Shown here in pieces: positions 1 through 5,926 of a DNA stretch of 5,926 nt (its first letter is position 1; every line of letters starts with the position of its first letter). Under the pieces are notes generated by a model. The model did not search any database. It was not told where the DNA came from and worked only from the letters and a program-made list of their open reading frames with translations. Location of the stretch: the NCBI GenBank assembly GCA_025963815.1, contig JAOQAA010000338.1, forward strand, positions 1 to 5,926, written 5' to 3'. The stretch is from Capsulimonas sp. (lineage in GTDB: Bacteria; Armatimonadota; Armatimonadia; Armatimonadales; Capsulimonadaceae). A program made the translations under genes and the position numbers.

Positions 1-338
1 GTGCCGTCCTCGCCGCCCGGACCGTGCAAGGCGATGAAGACGACATCGGGCTTGTCTTCGGAGCGTACGCGGGAGAGTTCGGGCAGCGCTTCGATCGCCG
101 CGCCGCCATCCATGGGCGTCAGTGCGTATACATCGGCGGTTAAGCTCACGACGGGCAGCGAGCGGCCGGCGGCGGTTTGGGCGGCCGGCAGCAGACGGTT
201 GCCCGTCGCCGTATCGATCGCCGAAACGATGTATTTATTTGGGTCCAGCGCATTGAGGATCTGCTTGCCTGTGGAAAGGGAAACGTCGCGCTCGGCGCTG
301 GAGCCGCCCATCAGGACGGAGACTTTGATTCGGCTCAA
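1..338 (-). CDS. ddl: D-alanine--D-alanine ligase, N-terminal part (cut by window edge)
   Basis: This is the start of an ATP-grasp ligase that joins two D-alanines in the cytoplasm to make the dipeptide MurF adds to the peptidoglycan precursor. Only 112 full codons are present; the ATP-grasp and catalytic domains lie beyond the left edge. The N-terminal domain shows VLMGGSSAERDVSLSTG (residues 8-24), the family signature in which Glu16 is expected to contact the first D-Ala, and LHGPGGEDG (104-112), the second signature. About 80 residues separate the two signatures, including an IDTATGNRLL-like segment. That spacing is closer to the longer DdlA type than to E. coli DdlB. The start is TTG at 338, whose bases overlap the murC stop (TTGA); no ATG or GTG lies in frame just upstream, and the next ATG is inside the first signature. 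GGTGG four bases upstream may serve as a ribosome site. Family identity is firm; the start is inferred. Confidence 0.93.
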   Translation of the reverse strand, partial: MSRIKVSVLMGGSSAERDVSLSTGKQILNALDPNKYIVSAIDTATGNRLLPAAQTAAGRSLPVVSLTADVYALTPMDGGAAIEALPELSRVRSEDKPDVVFIALHGPGGEDG

Positions 339-1729
339 TGCGCCACCACCAGGGTCTCGCGGCCCTGCGCGACGAACGCTTCGGCGACGGTCCGGACATC
401 ATGCCCCGCGCCCAGAGCGATTACGACATCGCCCGGCGCTGTGTATTCGCCCAGGCGCGCCGGGATCAGCGTCTTGTCCGCCACATAGGTGACGTGCGTC
501 GCGCCGCGCCGATCGGCGGTCAGGGCCGCCAGCGCCGCGCCGGTCACGCCCTCAATGGGCTGTTCGCGCGCCAGGTAGATATCCGTCAGGAACACATGGT
601 CCGCGTCCCGGAAACTCTCGGCGAACTGCTCCTTGAAGTCGTTCGTACGGCTCGGCAGATGCGGCTGGAAGACGGCGACGACGCGGCGGCCAGGGTAGCC
701 GTTGCGCGCGGCGGCCAGGGTAGCGCGGATCTCCGTCGGGTGATGTGCGTAGTCGTCGATGACCAGCACGCCGCCGGAGGTCTCGCCCAGGCGCTCGAAG
801 CGCCGGCCGGTGCCGGTGAACTTCGCCAGGCCCTCGGCAATATCCTCAAAGGCGATCCCGAGCTGCAGGGCCAGCGTCACCGCCGATAGGGAGTTGGCGA
901 CGTTATGCATGCCGGGAACCCCCAGCGTAATCACGCCAAGGCGCTCGCCTTTGTAGTGGACCGCATAAGAGGGCGTGAGACCGTCAAGATTGACGTTCGT
1001 CGCGCGTACGTCGACATGCTCGTACAGACCGTAGTTCAGTGTCTCCGGCAGGCCCGTCTTGTCCGTCAGCATCGTCCGGATATTCTCGTCGTAGCCGCAG
1101 ACGATCGCCTTATCCGACACCTGGGTCAGAAAACGGCGGAACGAGCGCAGCACGTTGGCCAGATCGCCGTAATAGTCCAGGTGATCGGATTCGATATTGG
1201 TGACGACAGCGTAGCGCGGGCTCAGCTCCAGGAAGGAGTCGTACGCCTCACACGCCTCGGTCAGGAAGACATCGCTCTTGCCCAAGCGCGCGTTGCCGCC
1301 GTAAGCCGGCAGATCCCCGCCGATCAGCACGGTCGGATCGAGACCGGCCTGCTCGAGCACCATCGCGATCATGCCGGTCGTGGTCGTCTTGCCGTGCGTT
1401 CCCGTTACGGCGATACTGCGCTTGTAGCCGTCCATCAATCGACCGAGCATCTGCGCTCGGGAGATGACCGGAATGCCCAGCGCGCGCGCCGCAACCACTT
1501 CCGGATTGTCCTTCTTTACCGCCGCCGACACAACTACCAACGTTGCGCCATTGACATTGTCCGCATGGTGTCCCGCAACAGCGCGTACCCCTTGCTTCCG
1601 CAGTGCTTCCAGTGTTTCCGAATCCCGTGCGTCGGAGCCGGTCGCCGCGCCGCCTTGCGCAGCGACGATGCGCGCGAGGCCACTCATCCCCACGCCGCCG
1701 ACGCCTACAAAATGAATCGTTTCGCTCAC
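335..1729 (-). CDS. murC: UDP-N-acetylmuramate--L-alanine ligase
   Basis: MurC is the cytoplasmic Mur ligase that attaches L-alanine to UDP-MurNAc using ATP, the first peptide-stem step. The 464-residue protein has the normal family length and all three domains. The N-terminal Rossmann domain opens with FVGVGGVGMSG (7-17). The central ATPase domain has the P-loop TGTHGKTTTT (109-118), TEACEAYDSFL (157-167) and NIESDHLDYY (178-187). The C-terminal domain has GMHNVANSLSA (273-283), RRFERLGE (309-316), DDYAHHPTEI (325-334) and FQPHLPSR (354-361; E. coli-type proteins have FQPHRY at this site). I chose the GTG start at 1729 because it follows GGGGA by five bases and places the Rossmann motif at the usual distance from the N terminus. 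A TTG at 1753 would add eight residues (MKEKLGIT) with poorer spacing to GGAAG. The gene follows murG after a 181-bp gap and overlaps ddl by four bases. Confidence 0.97.
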   Translation of the reverse strand: MSETIHFVGVGGVGMSGLARIVAAQGGAATGSDARDSETLEALRKQGVRAVAGHHADNVNGATLVVVSAAVKKDNPEVVAARALGIPVISRAQMLGRLMDGYKRSIAVTGTHGKTTTTGMIAMVLEQAGLDPTVLIGGDLPAYGGNARLGKSDVFLTEACEAYDSFLELSPRYAVVTNIESDHLDYYGDLANVLRSFRRFLTQVSDKAIVCGYDENIRTMLTDKTGLPETLNYGLYEHVDVRATNVNLDGLTPSYAVHYKGERLGVITLGVPGMHNVANSLSAVTLALQLGIAFEDIAEGLAKFTGTGRRFERLGETSGGVLVIDDYAHHPTEIRATLAAARNGYPGRRVVAVFQPHLPSRTNDFKEQFAESFRDADHVFLTDIYLAREQPIEGVTGAALAALTADRRGATHVTYVADKTLIPARLGEYTAPGDVVIALGAGHDVRTVAEAFVAQGRETLVVAH

Positions 1730-1910
1730 AGTAATCCCCAGTTTCTCTTTCAAGCTTCCGGCCGCGCATGATGCCAGACAAAGCCGCTCCGCTCTGTTTG
1801 CCCGCGCGATATCCTCCGCGCTTCATTCGTCCCTATAGTTTACCCGTTCAGCGATCCCGAATGGCCCAAATCCTGACAAAGGGATTCGACTCAAATGCTT
1901 TTGATATCCT
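1730..1910 (-). other. Intergenic gap between murG and murC, no gene
   Basis: This is the only sizeable break between genes inside the cluster. I see no convincing coding frame, RNA gene or rho-independent terminator. In the direction of transcription it contains TAAACTATAGGG (plus positions 1831-1842), which resembles a -10 element but has no good -35 at proper spacing. It also has two copies of AGGATATC, at 1808-1815 just inside the gap and at 1903-1910 immediately after the murG stop. A small GCGCG/CGCGC hairpin encloses the first copy, with no T-run after it. A promoter for murC-ddl could lie here, but the sequence does not prove it. Confidence 0.5.
1735..1739 (-). promoter_or_regulatory. 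Putative ribosome binding site for murC
   Basis: GGGGA on the minus strand lies five bases before the GTG at 1729. It is the main reason for preferring this start over the TTG at 1753, which would place this sequence inside the coding region. The match to the Shine-Dalgarno consensus is partial. Confidence 0.45.
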
Positions 1911-3101
1911 TCAAACGCTCCCGCGAGCCAGTCCGATGACGGCTTCGGCGAGGTCGCGCGCCGCGTCCGGGCGCGCCAGGGTCAGGGCCGCCTGCCCCAT
2001 TGTCCGTAGTCGCTCCCGGTCGCCGATCAGCGTCAAAATCTCCGACGAAAGCCGCTCTCTATCCAGATCCACGTTCGGCAGGATCACGGCCGCTCCAGCC
2101 TCCACCGAGCGCCGCGCGTTGCGGTTCTGCTCATCGCCGCCCGTCGGTACTAAGGGAATCAGCAAAGACGGCTTCCCAAGCGCCGAAACCTCCGTCACCG
2201 TACCCGCGCCGCTGCGGCCAACGACCAGATCCGCGAGGGCGTAGATGTCACCGATCTCGCTTCCGAGAAACTGCGTCACATAAACACGGCGAGCCTGTGA
2301 AGCGTTTAGTTCCTGCACGCGCGCCGTTACTGTCTCGAAGTCCGAGTTCTGGCCGCACTGCAGAATCACGCGGCACTTATCCAGCAGCGTAGGCAGCGCC
2401 TCCAGCAGCGAGAGGTTGAGCTTGCGTGCGCCGCGAGCGCCTCCCGTCACATATACCGTGGGCAGCGCATCGTCCGCCGGATCGAATCCGCAAAGATCGC
2501 GCGCCCGCATGGCGTCGCCCCCAAAGATCACTGTGCGCACCGGGTTTCCGGTGACAAACGCGCGCGCGCGAATACGCGGCGGCAGTTCGTCCAGGGCGCC
2601 CTCGAAGCTCAGCGCGATCCGCCGTGAGAATCGCGCGTTGATCTGGTTCGCCAGCCCCACCTGCACCGTCTGCTCGTGCGCGAGCACGGGGGCGCGCAGC
2701 AACCAGCCGGCGATTACCGGCGGCACACTGACATATCCGCCCGTGGCGAAGACGACATCGGGACGAAATCTCCTCACCTCGCCCAGCGCCTGCCCGATCC
2801 CGACCGGGGTACGAAACAAATCCACCAGGTTCTTCCAGGACAGCATGCCGTACCAGCGCGCGGCGCGGCGCAGCTTGCCGCTCTGGACACCCGCGAAAGG
2901 AACGCCCGCGCTTGCCGCCAGATCCTTCTCCACGCCGGCGGCGCTGCCGACATAAAGGAAGATCGGAGTCCAATCCGCGCCCTCGGATTGTTTGCGGATC
3001 GTTTGGATCACCGCCAGGGCCGGCGCAACATGCCCGCCGGTCCCGCCGCCCGTCACTAAGATTCTCAGTTCGCGCTTAATTGCGCTTGGTGTTGTCGTCA
3101 T
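1911..3101 (-). CDS. murG: UDP-GlcNAc:lipid I N-acetylglucosaminyltransferase
   Basis: MurG is the peripheral membrane GT-B glycosyltransferase that moves GlcNAc from UDP-GlcNAc to lipid I on the cytoplasmic face, forming lipid II. The 396-residue protein is slightly longer than E. coli MurG (about 355). The N-terminal lobe has the glycine-rich loop TGGGTGGHVAP (17-27) and FATGGYVSVP (118-127). HEQT (142-145) stands where HEQN is usual, and N152 and GNPVR (185-189) follow. The C-terminal UDP-sugar lobe has GGARGARKLN (220-229), against GGSQGA in E. coli, then GRSGAGTVTEVSALGKPSLL (295-314) and GGDEQNRNA (321-329) with the conserved Gln and Asn. The ATG start overlaps the ftsW stop as ATGA, and no clear Shine-Dalgarno precedes it, so translation is probably coupled to ftsW. 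Identity is firm; the motif changes are discussed as a finding. Confidence 0.97.
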   Translation of the reverse strand: MTTTPSAIKRELRILVTGGGTGGHVAPALAVIQTIRKQSEGADWTPIFLYVGSAAGVEKDLAASAGVPFAGVQSGKLRRAARWYGMLSWKNLVDLFRTPVGIGQALGEVRRFRPDVVFATGGYVSVPPVIAGWLLRAPVLAHEQTVQVGLANQINARFSRRIALSFEGALDELPPRIRARAFVTGNPVRTVIFGGDAMRARDLCGFDPADDALPTVYVTGGARGARKLNLSLLEALPTLLDKCRVILQCGQNSDFETVTARVQELNASQARRVYVTQFLGSEIGDIYALADLVVGRSGAGTVTEVSALGKPSLLIPLVPTGGDEQNRNARRSVEAGAAVILPNVDLDRERLSSEILTLIGDRERLRTMGQAALTLARPDAARDLAEAVIGLARGSV

Positions 3102-4468
3102 TCGTCGCGGTCAATCGTCACATGACGCTTCTTGGCGCGGTCCACCCGCTTGGGCGCGGGCGCCGGGCCGGTGCGAGGACGCCGGCGATCCGCTTCAGCC
3201 TTGGCGCTTGTCCGCGACGCATCCCGGCCGTACGCCGAGAGGGTTTCCGGGGTAATACGCGGCGCGTAAGGCGCGCGGTCCCAGCGGCGTTCGAAGGCTT
3301 CTTCGCCCGGCGACTGCGCGCGCTCTTCCGGTTTGCCGCGCCCCTCGGGATATTTCGAGATATTCAGCAGGATCCCAATACCGATCATGTTCAGCACCAA
3401 TGAGGACCCGCCGTACGAGATAAACGGCAGCGGCACGCCGGTGTTGGGGATCGACGAGGTTGCGACGGCGATATTGATGACCGACTGCAAACACACCAGC
3501 GTCGTCAGCCCCACCGCGAGCAGGGAGCCAAAGGAATCCTTCGTGCCGTGCGCGATCGAGTATCCTCGCGCACCGAGCAAGGTAAAGATGATCAGAAACG
3601 CAATCGTTCCGATCATTCCCCATTCTTCACCGATGACGGCGAAGATGAAGTCCGTCGGCGCCATCGGCAGGAAGAACTTCTCCTTGCCTTCGCCCAATCC
3701 CACCCCAGTCAACCCGCCGGAGCCAAGCGCCAGCAGCGCATGCCATACCTGGTAGCCGTCTCCGAACTGATCCGCTTTCGGATTCATAAAGGACGCGAGC
3801 CGGCTCATACGATACGGGGAAGTCACCACGTACCCCGTGACGGCGACCGCCACCACGCCAAGCACGGACAGCATGGGTTTTAAGCGGGCGCCGGCGACAA
3901 ACAGCATCACCAGTCCTGTTCCGCAAAGCACAATCGCCGTGCCGAGATCCGGCTCCTTGGCGATCAGGCCGCAGACAACCGCCATCACCATCAGCGGGGG
4001 CAGCACACCGAGCTTGAAGTTGCGCATGAGCTTGGGGCCGGCGGAGCAGACCTGCGCCAGATAGATCACCAGGGCCAGCTTCGCTAGCTCCGACGGCTGA
4101 AACAGCAGCGAGCCGGGACCAAGCCATCGATGAGCGCCATTTTTGGCGTGCCCAATGTGGGGCAAAAACACCGCGATCAGCAAAAGGACACAGAAGCAGA
4201 GCACCGGGAAGGCGTTCTTGCGCCAGCGCCAGAATGGGATGTACGCCATCAGCACCATCGCCAGCGCGCCGATCCCGGCGAATAGCGACTGACGCTTTAC
4301 AAAATAAAAGGCGTCGCTATTGCGTGTCTCGATCGCCAGCGCATAGGAGGCGTCGAAGACGGTGACGATGCCGAGGCCGATGAGCATCATCGTCACCAGC
4401 AGCAGCATCACATCCATCCGCTGTTTGAACGGTCCGGCCAGAACTGGTTTTGTCTTCGCGATATCCAT
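3098..4468 (-). CDS. ftsW: Septal peptidoglycan polymerase of the SEDS family
   Basis: FtsW is the polytopic membrane glycosyltransferase that polymerises lipid II at the division site, with a cognate class B penicillin-binding protein. The 456-residue protein has about ten hydrophobic segments between residues 19 and 370. SEDS motifs visible are GAHRWLGPGSLLFQPSELAK (111-130), KEPDLGTAIVL (171-181), GDGYQVWHALLALGSGG (236-252), APTDFIFAVIGEEWG (270-284) and IPNTGVPLPFISYGGSS (340-356). D273 in the fourth matches the aspartate needed for SEDS polymerase activity. Context within murD-murG favours FtsW over RodA. After residue 372 comes a tail of about 84 residues rich in Arg, Lys and Pro, predicted cytoplasmic and disordered. 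I chose the ATG at 4468, which shares one base with the murD stop (TAATG) and has GGGAAG four bases upstream. The frame stays open to 4555, but the extra 29 residues overlap murD and look nothing like a family N terminus. Confidence 0.97.
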   Translation of the reverse strand: MDIAKTKPVLAGPFKQRMDVMLLLVTMMLIGLGIVTVFDASYALAIETRNSDAFYFVKRQSLFAGIGALAMVLMAYIPFWRWRKNAFPVLCFCVLLLIAVFLPHIGHAKNGAHRWLGPGSLLFQPSELAKLALVIYLAQVCSAGPKLMRNFKLGVLPPLMVMAVVCGLIAKEPDLGTAIVLCGTGLVMLFVAGARLKPMLSVLGVVAVAVTGYVVTSPYRMSRLASFMNPKADQFGDGYQVWHALLALGSGGLTGVGLGEGKEKFFLPMAPTDFIFAVIGEEWGMIGTIAFLIIFTLLGARGYSIAHGTKDSFGSLLAVGLTTLVCLQSVINIAVATSSIPNTGVPLPFISYGGSSLVLNMIGIGILLNISKYPEGRGKPEERAQSPGEEAFERRWDRAPYAPRITPETLSAYGRDASRTSAKAEADRRRPRTGPAPAPKRVDRAKKRHVTIDRDE

Positions 4469-5799
4469 TACGCTTCCCGCTCCAGCCGCCGCACGGCTTC
4501 CCTGAACTGATCGCCCCGATCCTCGAAGTCTCGGAACATATCGAACGAGGCGCACGCCGGAGCGAGGACGACCACGTCCCCCGTCCGCGCCAAATCACGC
4601 GCCAAACTTGTCGCCGCCCCTAAACTCTCCGCCTGATGTGTCTTCGTGTAACCCACACTCTGCAAAGCATCGTCGATCTGAGGCGCTGAACGGCCGATCA
4701 GAACGACAGACCACACATCGCTCGCCCGCACGGCCTCCGCGAGCGTCGTCAGCTCACCGCCCTTGAACACGCCGCCCATGATGACAATCTTCGGCTGCTC
4801 GATTGCTTCAAGCGAGCGCGCGAAAGCGTCGGCATTCGTGCACATGGAATTGTTGATGTAACGCACGCCGCCAAATTCAGCCACCGGCTCCAATCGATGC
4901 ACGACGCCCCGGAACTCGGCCGCCGCCTTGCGGACCGCATCCCCGGGCAGACCGAAAGCGCGCGCCATCAGCGCCGCCGCCAGAACGTTCTCCTGATTGT
5001 GCATCCCGATCAATTTCAGCTCGGCGACTGTGACAAACTCAGCAAGTCTCTCGGTGATATTCTCACGGCCAAAAGGCTCCACGCGAGCCTGGATCTGCTC
5101 CGCGCGCGGATCGCCGAGCAGCGAGGCGTTCAGCACCGCCGTATCGCCCGCCGACTGGTTCTCAAAGATCCGCCACTTCGCCGCCGCGTACTCCTCGGGC
5201 GTCTGCCGATCGCCATGATCGGGCGTGATGTTCAGCAGCGCCGCGACGCGCGGCCGGAACGTGTCGATCCATTCCAGCTGAAACGAAGAAATCTCGGCGA
5301 CGATCACATCCTCCGGCGCGGCTTCGAACGCCGCCTTGATCAGCGGCATCGCGATCTCGCCGGCGGCGATGTTCCCGGCGACAAACGTCGTGCGCCCCGC
5401 CGCCCGAGCCATCTCGCCCAGCAGAGCCGTCGTCGTCGTCTTCCCATTAGTGCCCGTGATCGCCAGCATCGGCGCGCGCGCCACACGGTACGCCGCCTCG
5501 ATCTCGCTCCATACGGGAACGCCCGCGCGCACGGCCTCTTGCAGCACCGACGCATCGCGACGCACGCCGGGGCTTGTGATCAGCCAATCCAGTTCGGCAT
5601 AGTCCACCGCGACGCCGTCCAAACGAGGCTCAATCCCAAGCGCCCGCGCCGCTTGGACAGCGTCCGCAAGCTCAGCCTCCGGCTTGCTGTCGTAGAGGCG
5701 CACCGTCGCGCCCAGCGCCGTCAGCACCTCCGCACACGCCATCCCGCTGCGCGCGAGGCCGAGTACGGCGATTATTTTATTGGCGAAGTCTTCTCTCAT
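4468..5799 (-). CDS. murD: UDP-N-acetylmuramoyl-L-alanine--D-glutamate ligase
   Basis: MurD is the cytoplasmic Mur ligase that adds D-glutamate to UDP-MurNAc-L-Ala using ATP. The 443-residue protein matches the usual length. In order: the Rossmann motif VLGLARSGMA (12-21), ITSPGV (74-79), the P-loop TGTNGKTTTT (115-124), GNIAAGEI (142-149), EISSFQLE (169-176) and NITPDHGDRQ (190-199). K208 in AAAKWRIFEN is in the position of the lysine that is carbamylated in E. coli MurD. Then follow GMHNQENVLAA (265-275), VHRLEP (300-305), NNSMCTNADA (316-325), GGVFKG (342-347) and LAPACASFDMF (412-422). The NNSMCTN, DHGDRQ and GGVFKG segments differ from the usual DSKATN, DHxDRH/Y and GGxxK forms. The ATG at 5799 gives a normal N terminus; a TTG at 5811 would add four residues (MNGI) and cannot be excluded. 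The gene directly abuts ftsW. No mraY is seen immediately upstream. Confidence 0.97.
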   Translation of the reverse strand: MREDFANKIIAVLGLARSGMACAEVLTALGATVRLYDSKPEAELADAVQAARALGIEPRLDGVAVDYAELDWLITSPGVRRDASVLQEAVRAGVPVWSEIEAAYRVARAPMLAITGTNGKTTTTALLGEMARAAGRTTFVAGNIAAGEIAMPLIKAAFEAAPEDVIVAEISSFQLEWIDTFRPRVAALLNITPDHGDRQTPEEYAAAKWRIFENQSAGDTAVLNASLLGDPRAEQIQARVEPFGRENITERLAEFVTVAELKLIGMHNQENVLAAALMARAFGLPGDAVRKAAAEFRGVVHRLEPVAEFGGVRYINNSMCTNADAFARSLEAIEQPKIVIMGGVFKGGELTTLAEAVRASDVWSVVLIGRSAPQIDDALQSVGYTKTHQAESLGAATSLARDLARTGDVVVLAPACASFDMFRDFEDRGDQFREAVRRLEREA

Positions 5800-5829
5800 A
5801 ATTCCGTTCAAAGACTCGGCCCCCAGCCC

Positions 5830-5926
5830 CCAATCCTGGGGGAGGAGGTTGGCAAAAGCGTTTCTTGGTTCTTCGTTGCTCTCAAATGATTGCGCTGACT
5901 GCGATTATCTCCTCCCCCAGGATTGG
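5830..5926. repeat. Perfect 18-bp inverted repeat upstream of murD
   Basis: The arms are CCAATCCTGGGGGAGGAG at 5830-5847 and its exact reverse complement at 5909-5926, separated by 61 bp. The right arm ends at the window edge, so the repeat may be longer on the outside. The inner flanks do not extend the match. Each arm also holds its own short palindrome: with the preceding bases, the left copy reads CCCCC-AATCCT-GGGGG, a possible five-pair hairpin. The left arm begins 30 bp before the murD start. The structure looks like two opposed copies of a short interspersed element, or one large stem-loop in the murD leader. No T-run follows, so it is not a typical rho-independent terminator. I see no gene in the 5800-5926 interval. 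Confidence 0.85.
5904..5909 (-). promoter_or_regulatory. Possible -10 element upstream of murD
   Basis: GATAAT on the minus strand is a five-of-six match to the sigma-70 -10 consensus, at the inner edge of the right repeat arm and about 105 bp before murD. The matching -35 region would fall beyond the window edge, so this cannot be tested here. A short AT-rich hexamer is expected by chance fairly often. Confidence 0.15.

Noticed and set aside
686..724. 14-bp direct repeat GCGGCCAGGGTAGC at 686-699 and 711-724
   Set aside because: It lies inside murC, and the two copies are read in different codon frames for Ala/Leu-rich and Gly/Arg-rich codons. Chance in GC-rich coding DNA is the simplest account.
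905..1771. Plus-strand open frame of 288 codons
   Set aside because: It is antisense to murC, which has complete family motifs. The plus-strand product has no domain signature.
1801..1818. GCGCG/CGCGC hairpin in the murG-murC gap as a terminator
   Set aside because: The stem is only five pairs with an eight-base loop, and no T-run follows on the transcribed strand.
1248..1826. Minus-strand frame of 192 codons starting with ATG upstream of murC
   Set aside because: It runs through murC in another frame and reads as Arg/Gly-rich sequence without motifs. Only its first part lies outside murC.
4469..4555. Upstream extension of ftsW by 29 codons
   Set aside because: The extension lies inside murD and is not like an FtsW N terminus. 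The ATG touching the murD stop fits the coupled layout better.
4897..5889. Plus-strand open frame of 330 codons
   Set aside because: It lies opposite murD. Its product is Arg-rich and low in complexity, with no recognisable motif, as expected from the opposite strand of a GC-rich gene.
5882..5926. Possible end of an upstream minus-strand gene (14 open codons, ending ATT TGA)
   Set aside because: The frame reads through the inverted repeat arm, the residues do not suggest any family end such as MraY, and 14 open codons are too few to support a gene.
1..5926. A novel defence, mobile or biosynthetic system
   Set aside because: All substantial coding DNA is accounted for by five conserved peptidoglycan and division genes. 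There are no transposases, integrases, CRISPR repeats or unknown genes in the window.

Overview
The window is a stretch of a bacterial division and cell wall (dcw) cluster, read entirely on the minus strand. In transcription order (right to left) it holds murD, ftsW, murG, murC and the first 112 codons of a D-alanine--D-alanine ligase gene (ddl) that runs off the left edge. Coding DNA fills nearly everything. The two noncoding stretches are about 127 bp upstream of murD, which carries a perfect 18-bp inverted repeat reaching the right edge, and about 181 bp between murG and murC.

The products form one pathway. MurC adds L-Ala to UDP-MurNAc and MurD adds D-Glu. Ddl makes the D-Ala-D-Ala dipeptide later added by MurF. 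MurG adds GlcNAc to lipid I to give lipid II, and FtsW polymerises lipid II at the septum. Three junctions are overlapping or touching: murD/ftsW share one base (TAATG), ftsW/murG overlap by ATGA, and murC/ddl overlap by TTGA. This suggests translational coupling, with murC-ddl possibly a second block after the gap.

The DNA is GC-rich, and the genome is a bacterium with a normal peptidoglycan pathway. The gene order resembles the E. coli order murD-ftsW-murG-murC-ddlB, with no murB between murC and ddl. Several family motifs in MurD and MurG differ from the E. coli or Bacillus versions, which hints at a less sampled phylum. Armatimonadota or a Chloroflexota relative is a guess from general motif impressions, not a demonstrated assignment.

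I see no mobile element, RNA gene, CRISPR array or novel multi-gene system. The most interesting items are the inverted repeat in front of murD, the motif substitutions in MurD and MurG, and the long basic tail of FtsW.
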